Source of the DNA: Candidatus Babeliales bacterium
GTDB lineage: Bacteria; Babelota; Babeliae; Babelales; JACPOV01
Reading direction: 5' to 3'
DNA length: 64,000 nucleotides
NCBI GenBank assembly: GCA_036260945.1
Contig: DATALT010000002.1
Span: forward strand, 995,636 to 1,059,635
This document shows positions 45,279 through 54,301 of the stretch, in pieces; within the stretch, counting starts at the first letter, position 1, and every line of letters begins with the position of its first letter. Position numbers and translations under genes: made by a program. The notes under the pieces were generated by a model. That model was not told the DNA's origin and searched no databases. It saw only the letters and a program-made list of their open reading frames with translations.

Positions 45279-45938
45279 ATGCAATTGCTAAAAAATAGTT
45301 TTAAATTGTTTTCACTTCTTTTTTTAATAAGATCGAGTTCGATAATGCGCGCAGAAATTACCTCAATTATTTTTGATATTGGAGGAGTTTTGCTTGAAGG
45401 CAATGCGCATTCTTTAATTGACCAGTTGGCTCTATCGAAAGATGAAAAAAAACAATTGTTGGATTTTATCAAATCTGAAGGATGGCGACTATGGGACGCG
45501 GGAAAAATAACGCAAGATGAGCTGATTGCTTTAGGCGATAATCGGCCAGCTCTTAAAGTACTGATATCTCTTTTTTTAAGCCCTCAGCGGGCGTTCATTG
45601 GTGAAACGCGGGAAGTGGTTAATAAATTGAAAGATCGTGGATACAAATTGTATGTTTTGTCTAATTTTTCCCATGAAAGTTACGAAACATTCATTTTAGG
45701 CCGCGCAGAGTTTTTTAATCTTTTTGATGGGATTGTTTGTTCATCAAAACTTGGAAAAATCAAACCCGATAAAGAGATTTTTTTAGAGCTTTTTGGCCGC
45801 TTTAAAATTGAGCCAGCTGATGCATTATTCATTGATGATTCTTTGGAAAATATCGAGGCTGGCCAAAAGCTAGGGCTTAAGGGCCTCCATTATTTGCCTG
45901 GAACGCTCAAAGAAAAGCTCGCTGAGCATGCTATTTAA
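45279..45938 (+). CDS. HAD-superfamily (class IA-like) hydrolase with signal sequence
   Basis: 219 residues, AGGAAAG upstream. The N terminus is hydrophobic to about residue 24 (signal peptide or anchor). HAD motif I is IIFDIGGVLLEG (D-x-G form), motif II is YVLSNFSHES, the motif III Lys lies in LGKIKPDKEIF and motif IV is ALFIDDSLENIEAG. Closest in style to the YihX-like haloacid dehalogenase phosphatases. The D-x-G variant of motif I lacks the usual second Asp, which in some HAD enzymes means altered chemistry. Substrate unknown. The exported location is shared with the HAD-like proteins at 56-57.7 kb. Confidence 0.82.
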   Translation: MQLLKNSFKLFSLLFLIRSSSIMRAEITSIIFDIGGVLLEGNAHSLIDQLALSKDEKKQLLDFIKSEGWRLWDAGKITQDELIALGDNRPALKVLISLFLSPQRAFIGETREVVNKLKDRGYKLYVLSNFSHESYETFILGRAEFFNLFDGIVCSSKLGKIKPDKEIFLELFGRFKIEPADALFIDDSLENIEAGQKLGLKGLHYLPGTLKEKLAEHAI

Positions 45939-45962
45939 AGACGGCAATTAAATAAATACCGC

Positions 45963-45991
45963 TTTTAAACTACGTTTTTTGATGGTATAAT
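45963..45991 (+). promoter_or_regulatory. Probable promoter of efp-nusB
   Basis: TTTTAA, a 17-base spacer and a consensus TATAAT (in GATGGTATAATC), ending about 50 bases upstream of the efp start. The -10 is perfect, the -35 is poor. Confidence 0.5.
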
Positions 45992-46042
45992 CAAAAATTA
46001 TTGTTCATAAAAAAGAAGTTTTGTGCTCAGAAAGGGCTAAGC

Positions 46043-46609
46043 GTGATTTCGGCAGGCGATTTTCGTAAAGGGACAAAAATTCTCTATAAAGGTGAGCCCT
46101 ATATGGTTGTTGACTTTCAATGGACCAAACCTGGCAAGGGCGGTGCATATGTCAAGGCCAAAATGAAAAATATGATTAGTGGCCTCATCCATGAGGATAC
46201 ATTCCGTTCAGGCGAAAAGCTTCCTCAGCCAGATCTCGAATATCGTCAAATGCAATTTCTTTACAGAGAGGGCGATATTTATCATTTTCTTGATCAAGAA
46301 TCGTATGAACAATTTTCATTCAATAAAGATCAAGTTGACGAAGCGCTTCCCTATATGAAAGAAGAGATTATTTATACAATTCTTTTCTTTTCTGAGCGTC
46401 CAATTGCGGTTACTCCGCCACTCTTTGTTCAGTTGAAGGTAAAAGAAACGCCGCCTGGCGTTCGTGGTGACACCGCGCAAGGCGGCGCGACCAAGCCGGC
46501 GACAATGGAAACGGGATTAGTATTGCAAGTGCCGCTGTTTGTTAATGAGGGTGAAACGCTCAAAGTCGACACTCGAGACGGCAGCTATATCGAACGTGTA
46601 CAAGTATAA
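46043..46609 (+). CDS. efp: Elongation factor P
   Basis: 188 residues from GTG 46043, chosen because AAAGGG sits six bases upstream and the protein then begins ISAGDFRKGTKI, the usual EF-P N terminus and length (185-190). A TTG at 46001 in the same frame would add 14 atypical residues. KPGKGGAYVKAK carries the loop lysine (K32) modified in many bacteria; the C terminus LKVDTRDGSYIERV is the family signature. EF-P relieves ribosome stalling at proline stretches. A promoter is visible upstream and nusB follows closely. Confidence 0.96.
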   Translation: MISAGDFRKGTKILYKGEPYMVVDFQWTKPGKGGAYVKAKMKNMISGLIHEDTFRSGEKLPQPDLEYRQMQFLYREGDIYHFLDQESYEQFSFNKDQVDEALPYMKEEIIYTILFFSERPIAVTPPLFVQLKVKETPPGVRGDTAQGGATKPATMETGLVLQVPLFVNEGETLKVDTRDGSYIERVQV

Positions 46610-46624
46610 CAAAAAAGGTGGGCG

Positions 46625-47149
46625 GTGGACGATCAAATCAAGCCAGAGGCACTGGTTGAAACTGAAATTAATGATGCCCAGGTTGATCAGTGGCGATCAT
46701 TTAACGATCTTTCGGCGCGCAGTAAGCGTGCTCTCATTTTCCATTTACTTTATGCAATCGATTCGTACGATTCTTCTATTTCGGCTGAAGGTGTTGCAGA
46801 TATGTTTAATCGTGGATATGAGTTAGATATCCCTCTTGATAGCGATGTAGTGAAAACCTCAGATACGATTGCTGCCCAACATAGCGAACTCGATAAAAAA
46901 TATTTGCCATTTTTAACCAATTGGCGCGCCGATCGTCTTGGGGTAGCTACAAAGCTTATTTTGCGTTATGCCGTTTGGGAATTAATCAATACCGATGTTT
47001 CGTCATCGATCATAATTAACGAAGCAGTAGAATTAGCAAAGGCTTACGCTGAACGGGACGCTTATAAATTCATTAACGGCATTTTGGAAGAAGTTTTGAA
47101 AACTATGCCGGGCCGTGCGCAATTGGGGCAACCTGTTGATCAAAAGTAA
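46625..47149 (+). CDS. nusB: Transcription antitermination protein NusB
   Basis: 174 residues, GTG start with AGGTGGGCG immediately upstream and 15 bases after efp, so one operon. The all-helical NusB domain covers about residues 30-160: SKRALIFHLLYAID, YLPFLTNWRADRLGVATKLI, RYAVWELI and IIINEAVELAKAYAERDAYKFINGIL, the classic second half. NusB binds boxA RNA with NusE (S10) in rRNA antitermination. The N-terminal about 30 acidic residues are an extension. Confidence 0.93.
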   Translation: MDDQIKPEALVETEINDAQVDQWRSFNDLSARSKRALIFHLLYAIDSYDSSISAEGVADMFNRGYELDIPLDSDVVKTSDTIAAQHSELDKKYLPFLTNWRADRLGVATKLILRYAVWELINTDVSSSIIINEAVELAKAYAERDAYKFINGILEEVLKTMPGRAQLGQPVDQK

Positions 47150-47174
47150 TTAGCGTCTTAGGTTAGATAAAATT

Positions 47175-48026
47175 TTATTTAGATTTTACTCTATCCAAGG
47201 CTTTGATTAATCTTTGGTATCCCAAACCTTTTTTATCAATCATATCGTCCATTTTTTCAAGTGCTTCTTTAGCATTACTTAAGTAGTCATTGAAACTGGT
47301 TCCAGCTGAGGAAATTTCGTTCTCAAGAATAAATGCAAGCGAAAGCGCTCGTAGATTATTTATAAATTTTTGTTGATCAGTAGTATCGCTTTTTAGGAAC
47401 GAAAGAATTTGTACGGCTTGCATTAAGGCTGGAGTAGAGACCTCTTTTTGATCTGCAAACAATAATTGCTGCACTTTAATAAGAGCAATGTTATTTAAGA
47501 TAGATCTTCTCAGTTCTGTTAGTTTTTTATCATTTTTAATGGTGTTTTTTAATGACGCTAAATACTCTCGCGCATCTTCAATTGTTATATTAACAGTCGG
47601 ATTATTTAAAATAATATTATTTGGTTTATTAGTTGCTAATTTCGATAAAAATTCGTTGTAGACTGAAAGTAGGAGCAAAACGTTTTTCTGTACTTGCTCG
47701 ACATTTTTTAAATACGCTATGGCGCCTTCATATTTAGTGTATGCTTCTTTTAGAATTTTTGTATTCCTTGCTTCTAAAATTAAATTATTGGCTAAATCAA
47801 GGAATGCTGTTCGTCCCTCAGGCTGATTAGCTTCGAGTTCTGGTATAACTTGATAAAATGAACAGGCTGCTTCCTTGTTATCATTCTCAACTGGGGTCTT
47901 GTTGAGTAATTGTGGTATATCTTCATAGTAACCACTCGTTTTGGTTTTGCTGGTTCCCATTGCACCCAGAGCGGCTATGCTCATTGTGCTAAAAAGAATC
48001 GCAATAAATTTTAATAAATTATTCAT
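47175..48026 (-). CDS. Secreted helical hypothetical protein
   Basis: 283 residues, AAGG seven bases before the ATG. Signal peptide about 1-22 (IAALGAMG). The mature protein is predicted by composition to be nearly all helical, with many Leu/Asn/Lys and no cysteine-rich or catalytic motif. A stretch of alternating Ile/Asn (ILNNPTVNITIEDA) lies in the middle. I recognise no family. It is convergent with nusB. Confidence 0.7.
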   Translation of the reverse strand: MNNLLKFIAILFSTMSIAALGAMGTSKTKTSGYYEDIPQLLNKTPVENDNKEAACSFYQVIPELEANQPEGRTAFLDLANNLILEARNTKILKEAYTKYEGAIAYLKNVEQVQKNVLLLLSVYNEFLSKLATNKPNNIILNNPTVNITIEDAREYLASLKNTIKNDKKLTELRRSILNNIALIKVQQLLFADQKEVSTPALMQAVQILSFLKSDTTDQQKFINNLRALSLAFILENEISSAGTSFNDYLSNAKEALEKMDDMIDKKGLGYQRLIKALDRVKSK

Positions 48027-48119
48027 CTAATAACCTTTTTTGCTAAAACTATTCTCATAGAATTATTATAAAGGTTATCAGGATGAGTTCTCAAGAATTT
48101 TGGGGAGAAAAGGCGTTTT

Positions 48120-48938
48120 TTATAAGATTTTATGATCAAGATCGATAGATGGAGAGTTTTTTGTAAAATTTATCTGTTTTGCGTTCACTTTTGTTGTCAA
48201 AAGGGACGAAGCCTTTTGATCAAAGTAATTTTTGTCTCCCGTAACAAAACATTCAAGGGATGATAAAAAGCTTGAACTAGTTTTACTTGCTTGAAAATTT
48301 TCAAGCACTATTGTTTCATCCGCGGAAATTAGTTTAACATGTTCACCTAAAATCTTTTTAATTTCATCTTTTATGAGCGCATAATGTGTGCAACCTACAA
48401 TAAGCGTATCAACGCAATGAGTTTTCATCGGTGCTAAATATTCTTCAAGTAATACTTTAATTTTTTCTCTATCAATTTTTGGTGCTTCAATGGTCGGCAC
48501 TAATTCGGGGCATGCTTGTTCAATGATCGTGAATTGATCATTAAGGGACAACAGCGTTTCTTTGTGGGCGTGGCGTGCAATGGTGGCGGGCGTGGCAATG
48601 ATGCCAATTTGCCCCGTTTTTGTTTGCGCCGCAGCTACTTGGCATACGCTGTTCATCACGCCAATTATTCTGAGTTCAGTAAATGATTTTTGTAAATCAT
48701 TAAAAGCAATCGCTGATGAAGTGTGACATGCAATGATGCATATATCTATTTGCTTTGTTATTAAGAAGGAAACAATTTCAGCGCTAAACAGTTTTATTTG
48801 TTCCGCAGTTTTGTTTCCATAGGGTAAGTTTGCCGTGTCTGCTACATAAAAATAATCGGCAGCATGCGACGTCATTAATTGTTGAAGAACCGTGAGTCCG
48901 CCAATTCCCGAATCAAATACACCGATTCTTTGTTTCAT
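48120..48938 (-). CDS. murI: Glutamate racemase
   Basis: 272 residues. Motifs: IGVFDSGIGGLTVL with the conserved Asp-Ser, ADTANLPYGNKT, ACHTSSAIAF with first catalytic Cys71, and LIVGCTHYAL with second catalytic Cys183. Converts L- to D-glutamate for peptidoglycan. The first Cys motif reads C-H-T-S where C-N-T-A is usual, a mild deviation; everything else is standard. Its presence implies a peptidoglycan-type D-Glu requirement. The gap to the upstream gene is 28 bases, so it could share a transcript with the WD40 gene. Confidence 0.94.
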   Translation of the reverse strand: MKQRIGVFDSGIGGLTVLQQLMTSHAADYFYVADTANLPYGNKTAEQIKLFSAEIVSFLITKQIDICIIACHTSSAIAFNDLQKSFTELRIIGVMNSVCQVAAAQTKTGQIGIIATPATIARHAHKETLLSLNDQFTIIEQACPELVPTIEAPKIDREKIKVLLEEYLAPMKTHCVDTLIVGCTHYALIKDEIKKILGEHVKLISADETIVLENFQASKTSSSFLSSLECFVTGDKNYFDQKASSLLTTKVNAKQINFTKNSPSIDLDHKIL

Positions 48939-48966
48939 GCGATTACTCGCCCCTTTTAGTTCTGAT

Positions 48967-50436
48967 TCAATTATTAGTATATGCTTGCTGGGATTCCAGG
49001 CAAATAGCCTCTTCTTTTATTTTGCTGTCTTCACCCAAAGAAATATATGAATGTCCCGATAGTTTATACAAACTTCGCAATACCATTTGCGTATAGCTCG
49101 CTTCTTCCAAATTGAAAGGCTGTGCCTTGGTCCCCACGATTTCTTTCATTGGTGATTCGAGCTGATGAAACGCATGGATTATTTTTTTGCCTGTTAGGTC
49201 AAAAGATGTTCGTTGATTTTTAGCGTGAGCTGCTAGTGCGAGCAAGCTGGATTGAATAGGGGAAAGATTTCCTCTCTGTGCCATATCAATTGTATTATTT
49301 AATTGCGTTAAATTGATTGAGGTTATCTCGCTTTTGGACAATATAGCGAGCGCTGTCTGCTTATCGTTCATCTCAATGAAAAGAGCATTTTTTGTGCTTT
49401 TATCTTCGAGCGGTGCAATTGTACCAGCGTCTGTATTAAAAAAATAAATATTTTTTTTATTAGTTAAGGCAAAAACGCCATGCTTAAAAGGTTTGAGTGA
49501 GATCGCATATTCATTTTGCGGCAAGAAAGCGTCTAGTAGCGGTTGCGCTTTAACTGGATCCCATTTTTTTAATGAGGCATCAGTTCCTGCAGAAATAAGA
49601 AATCCGTCTTTATAAGTGAGTGCGCAAACACTTTTTGTATGCGTTGCAGTTGAAATGTGCGGATCATTTTTTTTGTTATACCAAAAAGCAATTTTTCCGT
49701 CAGAAAATCCGCCAGAAATGATTTCATCTTTATCTCCAAAGGCGATTACGCGAATGTTATCGATTTCCGATTGCGGCCTTGGCATCTGCAAGCATCTTGT
49801 TTTAATCTGGGTGCCCTGATGCCGTAGCGTTATTTTAGTATCATTGTGTTCCAATCCAGCAAGGGCAGTTTCTTCTTTATTCAAAATAATAGAAACAATG
49901 GGCTTTAAGTTCTGAAAAGAGAGCAATGGTACTCCTTTTTCTAAATCCCATACACAAATTCTGCCATCATTGGCAGCAGAAATCAGTTGTTTTCCAAGTT
50001 GTGTAAACTTTAAAGCCGAAATTGAGCCTTTATGATTGTGGAGATTGCGCACTTCTTTGCCTGCAATCAAATGAATTCGGCTACCAACACCAAGAGCAAA
50101 ATTATTTTCGTGGCATGCAAATGCAGTTATTGCTGCGCCAATAGTATGCGGAATGATTTTTGCATCAAATGGGAATTTCGACACAATAAAATCTGTTGTA
50201 TCCGGATTCGCTTCGATTATTTTTTCTGAAAAAGCATTTTTTTCAGATTCGGTGATTTCTATGTCGGTAAGTTCTGTTAAAATTTGAGGATTTTTTTTCA
50301 AACGCATAGAGAATTGCACAGGCAATAGTTCAGTTGCGCCTTCAGTTAATGGTGCAGGGGCGGTTCCATTTGTTTTTTCCATCGCAGATGAAAGTGCGGA
50401 AAGTAAAATAATTGGCAGGAGGATTATTTTTAGCAT
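48967..50436 (-). CDS. Secreted WD40-repeat protein
   Basis: 489 residues. Signal peptide about 1-18 (LLSALSSAME). Residues about 90-370 form a WD40-like beta-propeller: ISALKFTQLGKQLISAAND with GRICVWDLEKG, then IISGGFSDGKIAFWY and FLISAGTDASLKKWDPVKA, with the repeating G-H/x-D-x-x-(V/I/L)-W-D pattern. Perhaps six or seven blades, several degenerate. The last about 110 residues are helical. WD40 propellers are protein-binding platforms, mostly eukaryotic; a secreted bacterial copy is a candidate host-interacting or envelope scaffold (inference). Confidence 0.82.
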   Translation of the reverse strand: MLKIILLPIILLSALSSAMEKTNGTAPAPLTEGATELLPVQFSMRLKKNPQILTELTDIEITESEKNAFSEKIIEANPDTTDFIVSKFPFDAKIIPHTIGAAITAFACHENNFALGVGSRIHLIAGKEVRNLHNHKGSISALKFTQLGKQLISAANDGRICVWDLEKGVPLLSFQNLKPIVSIILNKEETALAGLEHNDTKITLRHQGTQIKTRCLQMPRPQSEIDNIRVIAFGDKDEIISGGFSDGKIAFWYNKKNDPHISTATHTKSVCALTYKDGFLISAGTDASLKKWDPVKAQPLLDAFLPQNEYAISLKPFKHGVFALTNKKNIYFFNTDAGTIAPLEDKSTKNALFIEMNDKQTALAILSKSEITSINLTQLNNTIDMAQRGNLSPIQSSLLALAAHAKNQRTSFDLTGKKIIHAFHQLESPMKEIVGTKAQPFNLEEASYTQMVLRSLYKLSGHSYISLGEDSKIKEEAICLESQQAYTNN

Positions 50437-50542
50437 TTCTGAACGCCCTTAATGGAATAAAGTTGCATTGTATTATGGCGCTTAATCATAATGAATATTG
50501 GCTAAAATGCCAATCTGCCAGAATTATTTTTCTAAAAAAAGT

Positions 50543-50572
50543 AAAAAAAAGGGGCAGCATTTTTGCTGCCCC
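50543..50572 (-). terminator. Intrinsic terminator of the rpsA-ndk operon
   Basis: On the minus strand a perfect 9-bp stem (GGGGCAGCA / TGCTGCCCC, 4-base loop) is followed by eight T residues. It lies just after the ndk stop. Strong by eye. Confidence 0.9.
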
Positions 50573-50595
50573 TAATAAAACGCTTTTTTACACGT

Positions 50596-51006
50596 TTATT
50601 TTTTTAAATGCGGAAAGAAGAATGCAATTTCTTCTGCAGCCGTTTCAGGCGCATCAGAACCATGCACTGCATTTTTGCCAATATCGGTGGCAAACTGCGC
50701 GCGAACAGTGTGAGCTTCCGCTTTTTTAGGGTCGGTTGCTCCCATCAAATCACGCCATGCTTTGATCGCATTGTTTTTTTCTAGTGCCATAACGACAACC
50801 GGCGCTGAAGAAATAAACGTCGTCATTTCTCCAAAGAACGGTCTTTCTTTATGAACCGCATAAAACTCTTGAGCTTGTTTTGTACTCAATTGTTTTTTTT
50901 CCATTGCGACTATCGTAAAACCATTTTTCTCAATAAGATCGATGATTTTTCCGCTGTTTTTTGCCGCAACAGCATCCGGTTTAATAATAGCGAGTGTTCT
51001 TTCCAT
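50596..51006 (-). CDS. ndk: Nucleoside diphosphate kinase
   Basis: 136 residues, the normal length. [13 protein letters not shown] at the N terminus, GPV-region [19 protein letters not shown], then [15 protein letters not shown] containing the phospho-histidine H115. Transfers gamma-phosphate from ATP to NDPs. Starts five bases after the rpsA stop and is followed by a strong terminator, so rpsA-ndk form one transcript. Confidence 0.97.
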   Translation of the reverse strand: MERTLAIIKPDAVAAKNSGKIIDLIEKNGFTIVAMEKKQLSTKQAQEFYAVHKERPFFGEMTTFISSAPVVVMALEKNNAIKAWRDLMGATDPKKAEAHTVRAQFATDIGKNAVHGSDAPETAAEEIAFFFPHLKK

Positions 51007-51011
51007 GGTGT

Positions 51012-52838
51012 TTATTCCTTGTCATCACCAGATTTTTGGCGAGCTGCATGTTTTTCAAGCTCAATTTGCAAGAGAGATTTTGGCTTGATTGCCGGTTCTT
51101 CTGTGCGCATCTTGCTTGGTTTTTTCATCATAGCCGGTTTTTCGCGAGGCATTTGTTGATGACGAGAAGATGATACTTCTCTCTCTGCAGGTTCTTCTTT
51201 TGTTTTCAAGCTCAGGCCAAGTTTATGATCTTCTTTGGTGATCTTGATAACGCGGAACTCGCTCTTTTGGCCGACTTTAAGCACATCTTCTACTTTTTCG
51301 ATATTTTGATCTGAAAGTTCTGAAATGTGTACAAGTCCCTCAATACCATTTGGAAGTTTAACGAACGCGCCGAAGTTGATGATTTTTGAAACTTCACCTT
51401 CAACGATGCTACCAACTGGATATTGTTGTTCAATGGTTGCCCATGGATCTTGCGTTAGTTGCTTAATACCAAGTGATACACGTTTATTTTGTTCATCAAT
51501 GCCCAAAATAACCGCTTCAACTTCTTGCCCACGTTTATAAACGTCAGCAGGATGTGCAATATGTTCGGTCCATGAAAGATCCGAAATATGAACAAGGCCA
51601 TCGATTCCTGGCATTAACTGAATGAAGATACCAAAATCGGTAATATTCGTAATTGGCCCTTTGATTGTTTGACCAATCTTGAACTTCTCACTCACTTGCT
51701 TCCAAGGATTATCTTGAAGTTGTTTAATGCTGAGAGACATGCGACGATTTTCTTTATCGATCGAAACGATAACCGCTTCAACCTCATCGCCTACTTTGAA
51801 GTGCTTATGCAAGTTTTCGATACGGTCGGTCCATGAAATTTCTGAAATATGAACCAAGCCTTCAACGCCTTTTGCAATCTCAACAAAGAAACCATAGTCA
51901 GCGATGCTGGAAATCTTACCTTTGACTTTTCCGCCAATAGCAAGGCCCCCGGCAACTTTATCCCATGGATTTTCTGTAAGTTGTTTCATGCCAAGAGAAA
52001 TCTTCTCGTTATCTTTATCAAACGAAAGAACTTTTACCGTGATTTTATCACCGATGCGAACAAGTTCGCTTGGGTGAGCGATGCGGCCCCAGGTCATGTC
52101 GGTAATATGTAGCAATCCGTCCACCCCGCCGATGTCGATAAATACTCCGTAATTCGTAATATTTTTGACAACGCCTTGAATAACTTGATTTTCAGAAAGG
52201 GTGCCCAAGATCTTTTTGCGAGATTCGGAGCGCAACTCATTAAGGAATTTACGACGAGAAATAATAACGTTTCCACGTTTTTTATTAACCTTAATAATGT
52301 AAGCGGTAATTGGTTGGCCAACAAATTGATCAAAATCAGCAACACGTTGCAGATCAACTTGTGAACCTGGCAAGAATGCAGGAATGCCAATATCAACGCT
52401 CAACCCACCCTTAACTTTGTGAGTAACAATACCCTCGACAGGCTTGCCTTCTTCAAAGAGCTTCATAATAGTGTCCCATGCACGAAGCGCTTTAGCTTGT
52501 TCATAAGAAAGGCTGACGTTGCCATCAACGTTTTCTAAATCTTCAAGCAACACTTCAATATCGGTGCCGGGAGTGATTTTCTGTAAATCCATTTTATTAA
52601 ATTCATACGGTGGAATCAGCCCGTACGATTTGAATCCGATATCAACCAGAACGCCATCATTGTCGGCGCGGATAACTTTTCCCGTAACGATCTTTCCTTG
52701 AGAAAGCTTATCTGTTTGGCTTTCATAAAGGGAAGCGAGTTCGGTTTGTTGATCTTGATTGAGTTGGACGGATTCGTCTTGTGCCCAGGGAGTTTGTACT
52801 TTGCGGTACTGCTGCGGGCGCATTAATTCTTTAGACAT
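51012..52838 (-). CDS. rpsA: 30S ribosomal protein S1
   Basis: 608 residues from ATG 52838, which has AGAGGA five bases upstream; the frame reaches 52877 without such a site. Six S1/OB-fold RNA-binding domains follow each other, recognisable by repeated GLVHISE/DLSW and [13 protein letters not shown] blocks and the linker S(L/I)G(I/M)KQLxxxPW. The tail after the sixth domain is basic and Met/Pro-rich. S1 helps the ribosome bind mRNA. Standard length is about 550 residues in E. coli, so the N-terminal and C-terminal extensions are slightly long. Confidence 0.96.
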   Translation of the reverse strand: MSKELMRPQQYRKVQTPWAQDESVQLNQDQQTELASLYESQTDKLSQGKIVTGKVIRADNDGVLVDIGFKSYGLIPPYEFNKMDLQKITPGTDIEVLLEDLENVDGNVSLSYEQAKALRAWDTIMKLFEEGKPVEGIVTHKVKGGLSVDIGIPAFLPGSQVDLQRVADFDQFVGQPITAYIIKVNKKRGNVIISRRKFLNELRSESRKKILGTLSENQVIQGVVKNITNYGVFIDIGGVDGLLHITDMTWGRIAHPSELVRIGDKITVKVLSFDKDNEKISLGMKQLTENPWDKVAGGLAIGGKVKGKISSIADYGFFVEIAKGVEGLVHISEISWTDRIENLHKHFKVGDEVEAVIVSIDKENRRMSLSIKQLQDNPWKQVSEKFKIGQTIKGPITNITDFGIFIQLMPGIDGLVHISDLSWTEHIAHPADVYKRGQEVEAVILGIDEQNKRVSLGIKQLTQDPWATIEQQYPVGSIVEGEVSKIINFGAFVKLPNGIEGLVHISELSDQNIEKVEDVLKVGQKSEFRVIKITKEDHKLGLSLKTKEEPAEREVSSSRHQQMPREKPAMMKKPSKMRTEEPAIKPKSLLQIELEKHAARQKSGDDKE

Positions 52839-53075
52839 GTAATCCTCTGATCGAGAGATGGTTAGAAGGTGAAACATATACCTATAAAATAATTAAGAAA
52901 TAGCATACCAAGAGATTGACCAATTGGCAAATTAAGCGCGATTAGATCGGTTTATGCGCACCTTCGGTTTTTTTCTGCTTTTAATTCTCTTGTTTTATCG
53001 GTGGCAAATGCGTAATCCTAAAAATCGTTAAAGCTTACGAGCTCTATTTAATCTATTTTAAAAAAGAGGTTAGCG

Positions 53076-53375
53076 ATGGCCAAATACGGCAAAAAATCAC
53101 AAGCAAAAGTAAAACGCGCGATGGAAGAGATGAAAGAGGGCACGCTTAAAAGCGGAAAAAGCGGCAAAACGGTGACAGACCGTAAGCAGGCGATCGCAAT
53201 AGGACTTTCTGAAGCACGTGCAGAGGGAGCAAAAATGCCAGCTGCCCCTAAAAAGAAAGCAGCTGTTTCCAAGAAAAAAATTGCGCCCAAGAAGAAGGCT
53301 GCTGGAGCAAAACGAAAAACAGCAGCGCGCAAAACTGCTAGCCGAAAAAAGAATGTAAAAGCTAAAAAACGATAG
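53076..53375 (+). CDS. DUF6496-like small protein with histone-like Lys/Ala tail
   Basis: 99 residues, GAGG upstream. Residues 1-55 match, from memory, the DUF6496 domain (KYGKKSQAKVKRAMEEMKEG, then DRKQAIAIGLSEAR). The last 45 residues are almost only Lys, Ala and Arg (KKKAA-type repeats), as in histone H1-like and chlamydial Hc proteins. DNA or RNA binding is likely from charge alone; no experimental role is known to me for the domain. It is followed 15 bases later by a small membrane protein gene. Confidence 0.78.
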   Translation: MAKYGKKSQAKVKRAMEEMKEGTLKSGKSGKTVTDRKQAIAIGLSEARAEGAKMPAAPKKKAAVSKKKIAPKKKAAGAKRKTAARKTASRKKNVKAKKR

Positions 53376-53390
53376 AGAGGAGTTAGGTTT

Positions 53391-53582
53391 ATGATCGGAT
53401 TAATTATTTTATTACTGCTGTTGGCAGGCGCGACCGGATTTTTAGGTTTTTTCACCACGATGTTTGTAGGCGCTGGCCTGCTTATTATCAAAGTGTTATT
53501 TTTTATCTTCGTCATATCATTTATAGCTTCGGTGATACGCCATCTCATGGCCCCACCCCCACCGCACAATCACCACAGATAG
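53391..53582 (+). CDS. Small membrane protein (DUF1328-like)
   Basis: 63 residues, GAGAGGAGT upstream of the ATG. Two hydrophobic helices separated by a Gly-rich turn, then a His/Pro-rich tail. The composition and spacing resemble the small YtjA/DUF1328 membrane proteins, but the match is weak. Likely co-transcribed with the upstream histone-like gene. Confidence 0.6.
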   Translation: MIGLIILLLLLAGATGFLGFFTTMFVGAGLLIIKVLFFIFVISFIASVIRHLMAPPPPHNHHR

Positions 53583-53586
53583 CATC

Positions 53587-53617
53587 AAAAAAAAGAGGCG
53601 CTTTTAACGCGCCTCTT
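53587..53617 (-). terminator. Intrinsic terminator for the minus-strand gene at 53636
   Basis: A 9-bp perfect stem (AAGAGGCGC / GCGCCTCTT, loop TTTTAAC). On the minus strand it is followed by a run of eight T. It also lies just after the plus-strand small membrane gene and may serve both directions. Confidence 0.82.
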
Positions 53618-53635
53618 AATTCAGAAGTTTTCAAA

Positions 53636-54022
53636 TTATTGAACTGGCTGGATAAATAATAATTTATTGAGTGGCCAGATAAGAGAAGTGCATTCTTTGT
53701 TTAATAGCTGGCGCCCATTTGCAACATAGGTTTGCTGATCCATGTAACCCGCAATCTTATGAATTTTATTTTGATAATAGTTGCGAAGTAAAACTAGCCC
53801 TAGAAAAGAGCCAAAGGCAACCCAGGGGTGATTGTATATCCCAACACCTATTTGATAAGGTAGCATAATCGGGCTAATTTTAATGTTAAAGCTTGTTTTT
53901 TCAGCAAGTTGGTCCAAAATCGCTGCAGCTTCTTGAGTCGGTAGTGCCTGAGCTAGCGGAGCCTGGGTAGAGATAGCCATCAAAGCTATTAAAGCAATAG
54001 TAAAAAATTTTTTGAAAAACAT
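53636..54022 (-). CDS. Secreted or membrane hypothetical protein
   Basis: 128 residues from ATG 54022, with GGAGG upstream; the frame extends to 54106 but the additional part lacks a site. Signal peptide of about 27 residues (FFKKFFTIALIALMAIS, ending AQALP). A second hydrophobic segment (WVAFGSFLGLVLL) lies around 75-88. No family recognised. Own terminator at 53587. Confidence 0.68.
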   Translation of the reverse strand: MFFKKFFTIALIALMAISTQAPLAQALPTQEAAAILDQLAEKTSFNIKISPIMLPYQIGVGIYNHPWVAFGSFLGLVLLRNYYQNKIHKIAGYMDQQTYVANGRQLLNKECTSLIWPLNKLLFIQPVQ

Positions 54023-54227
54023 GAGAATAACCTCCAAAAGTTCCATTTTATAGTAATTTTGCCATGCCATTTCCAGGGCAAAACCTCTACCCTTCATTCT
54101 AATCAATATTGTGAGCTTGTCAATTTCCCTGATTTTGTTATTCTGATAAAGAGGCTAAATAAGGCCTTTTTTATATACATATTTTCCTATCTGAAAAGAT
54201 CGTGGCTTTTCGCTTCGATGTTATCCT

Positions 54228-54289
54228 CGTAAGGGATCACCAATAGTTTGTACTAGTGTGGGCCTGCGGGGGCCTAGGATTACCTTACG
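54228..54289 (+). promoter_or_regulatory. Structured 5' leader of the DEAD-box helicase mRNA
   Basis: CGTAAGG (54228-54234) pairs with CCTTACG (54283-54289) and encloses a G/C-rich GGCC-TGCGGG-GGCC hairpin. The ribosome site AAGGA starts two bases after the outer stem. Such a fold could control access to the start codon, as in cold-shock helicases. Inference from pairing only. Confidence 0.4.
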
Positions 54290-54301
54290 CAAGGACATTT
54301 T

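Noticed and set aside
53048..53569. Minus-strand open frame of 173 codons over the histone-like gene
   Set aside because: Antisense of a Lys/Ala-rich region gives Phe/Ala-rich translation that looks membrane-like by composition only. The plus strand has two genes with good ribosome sites.
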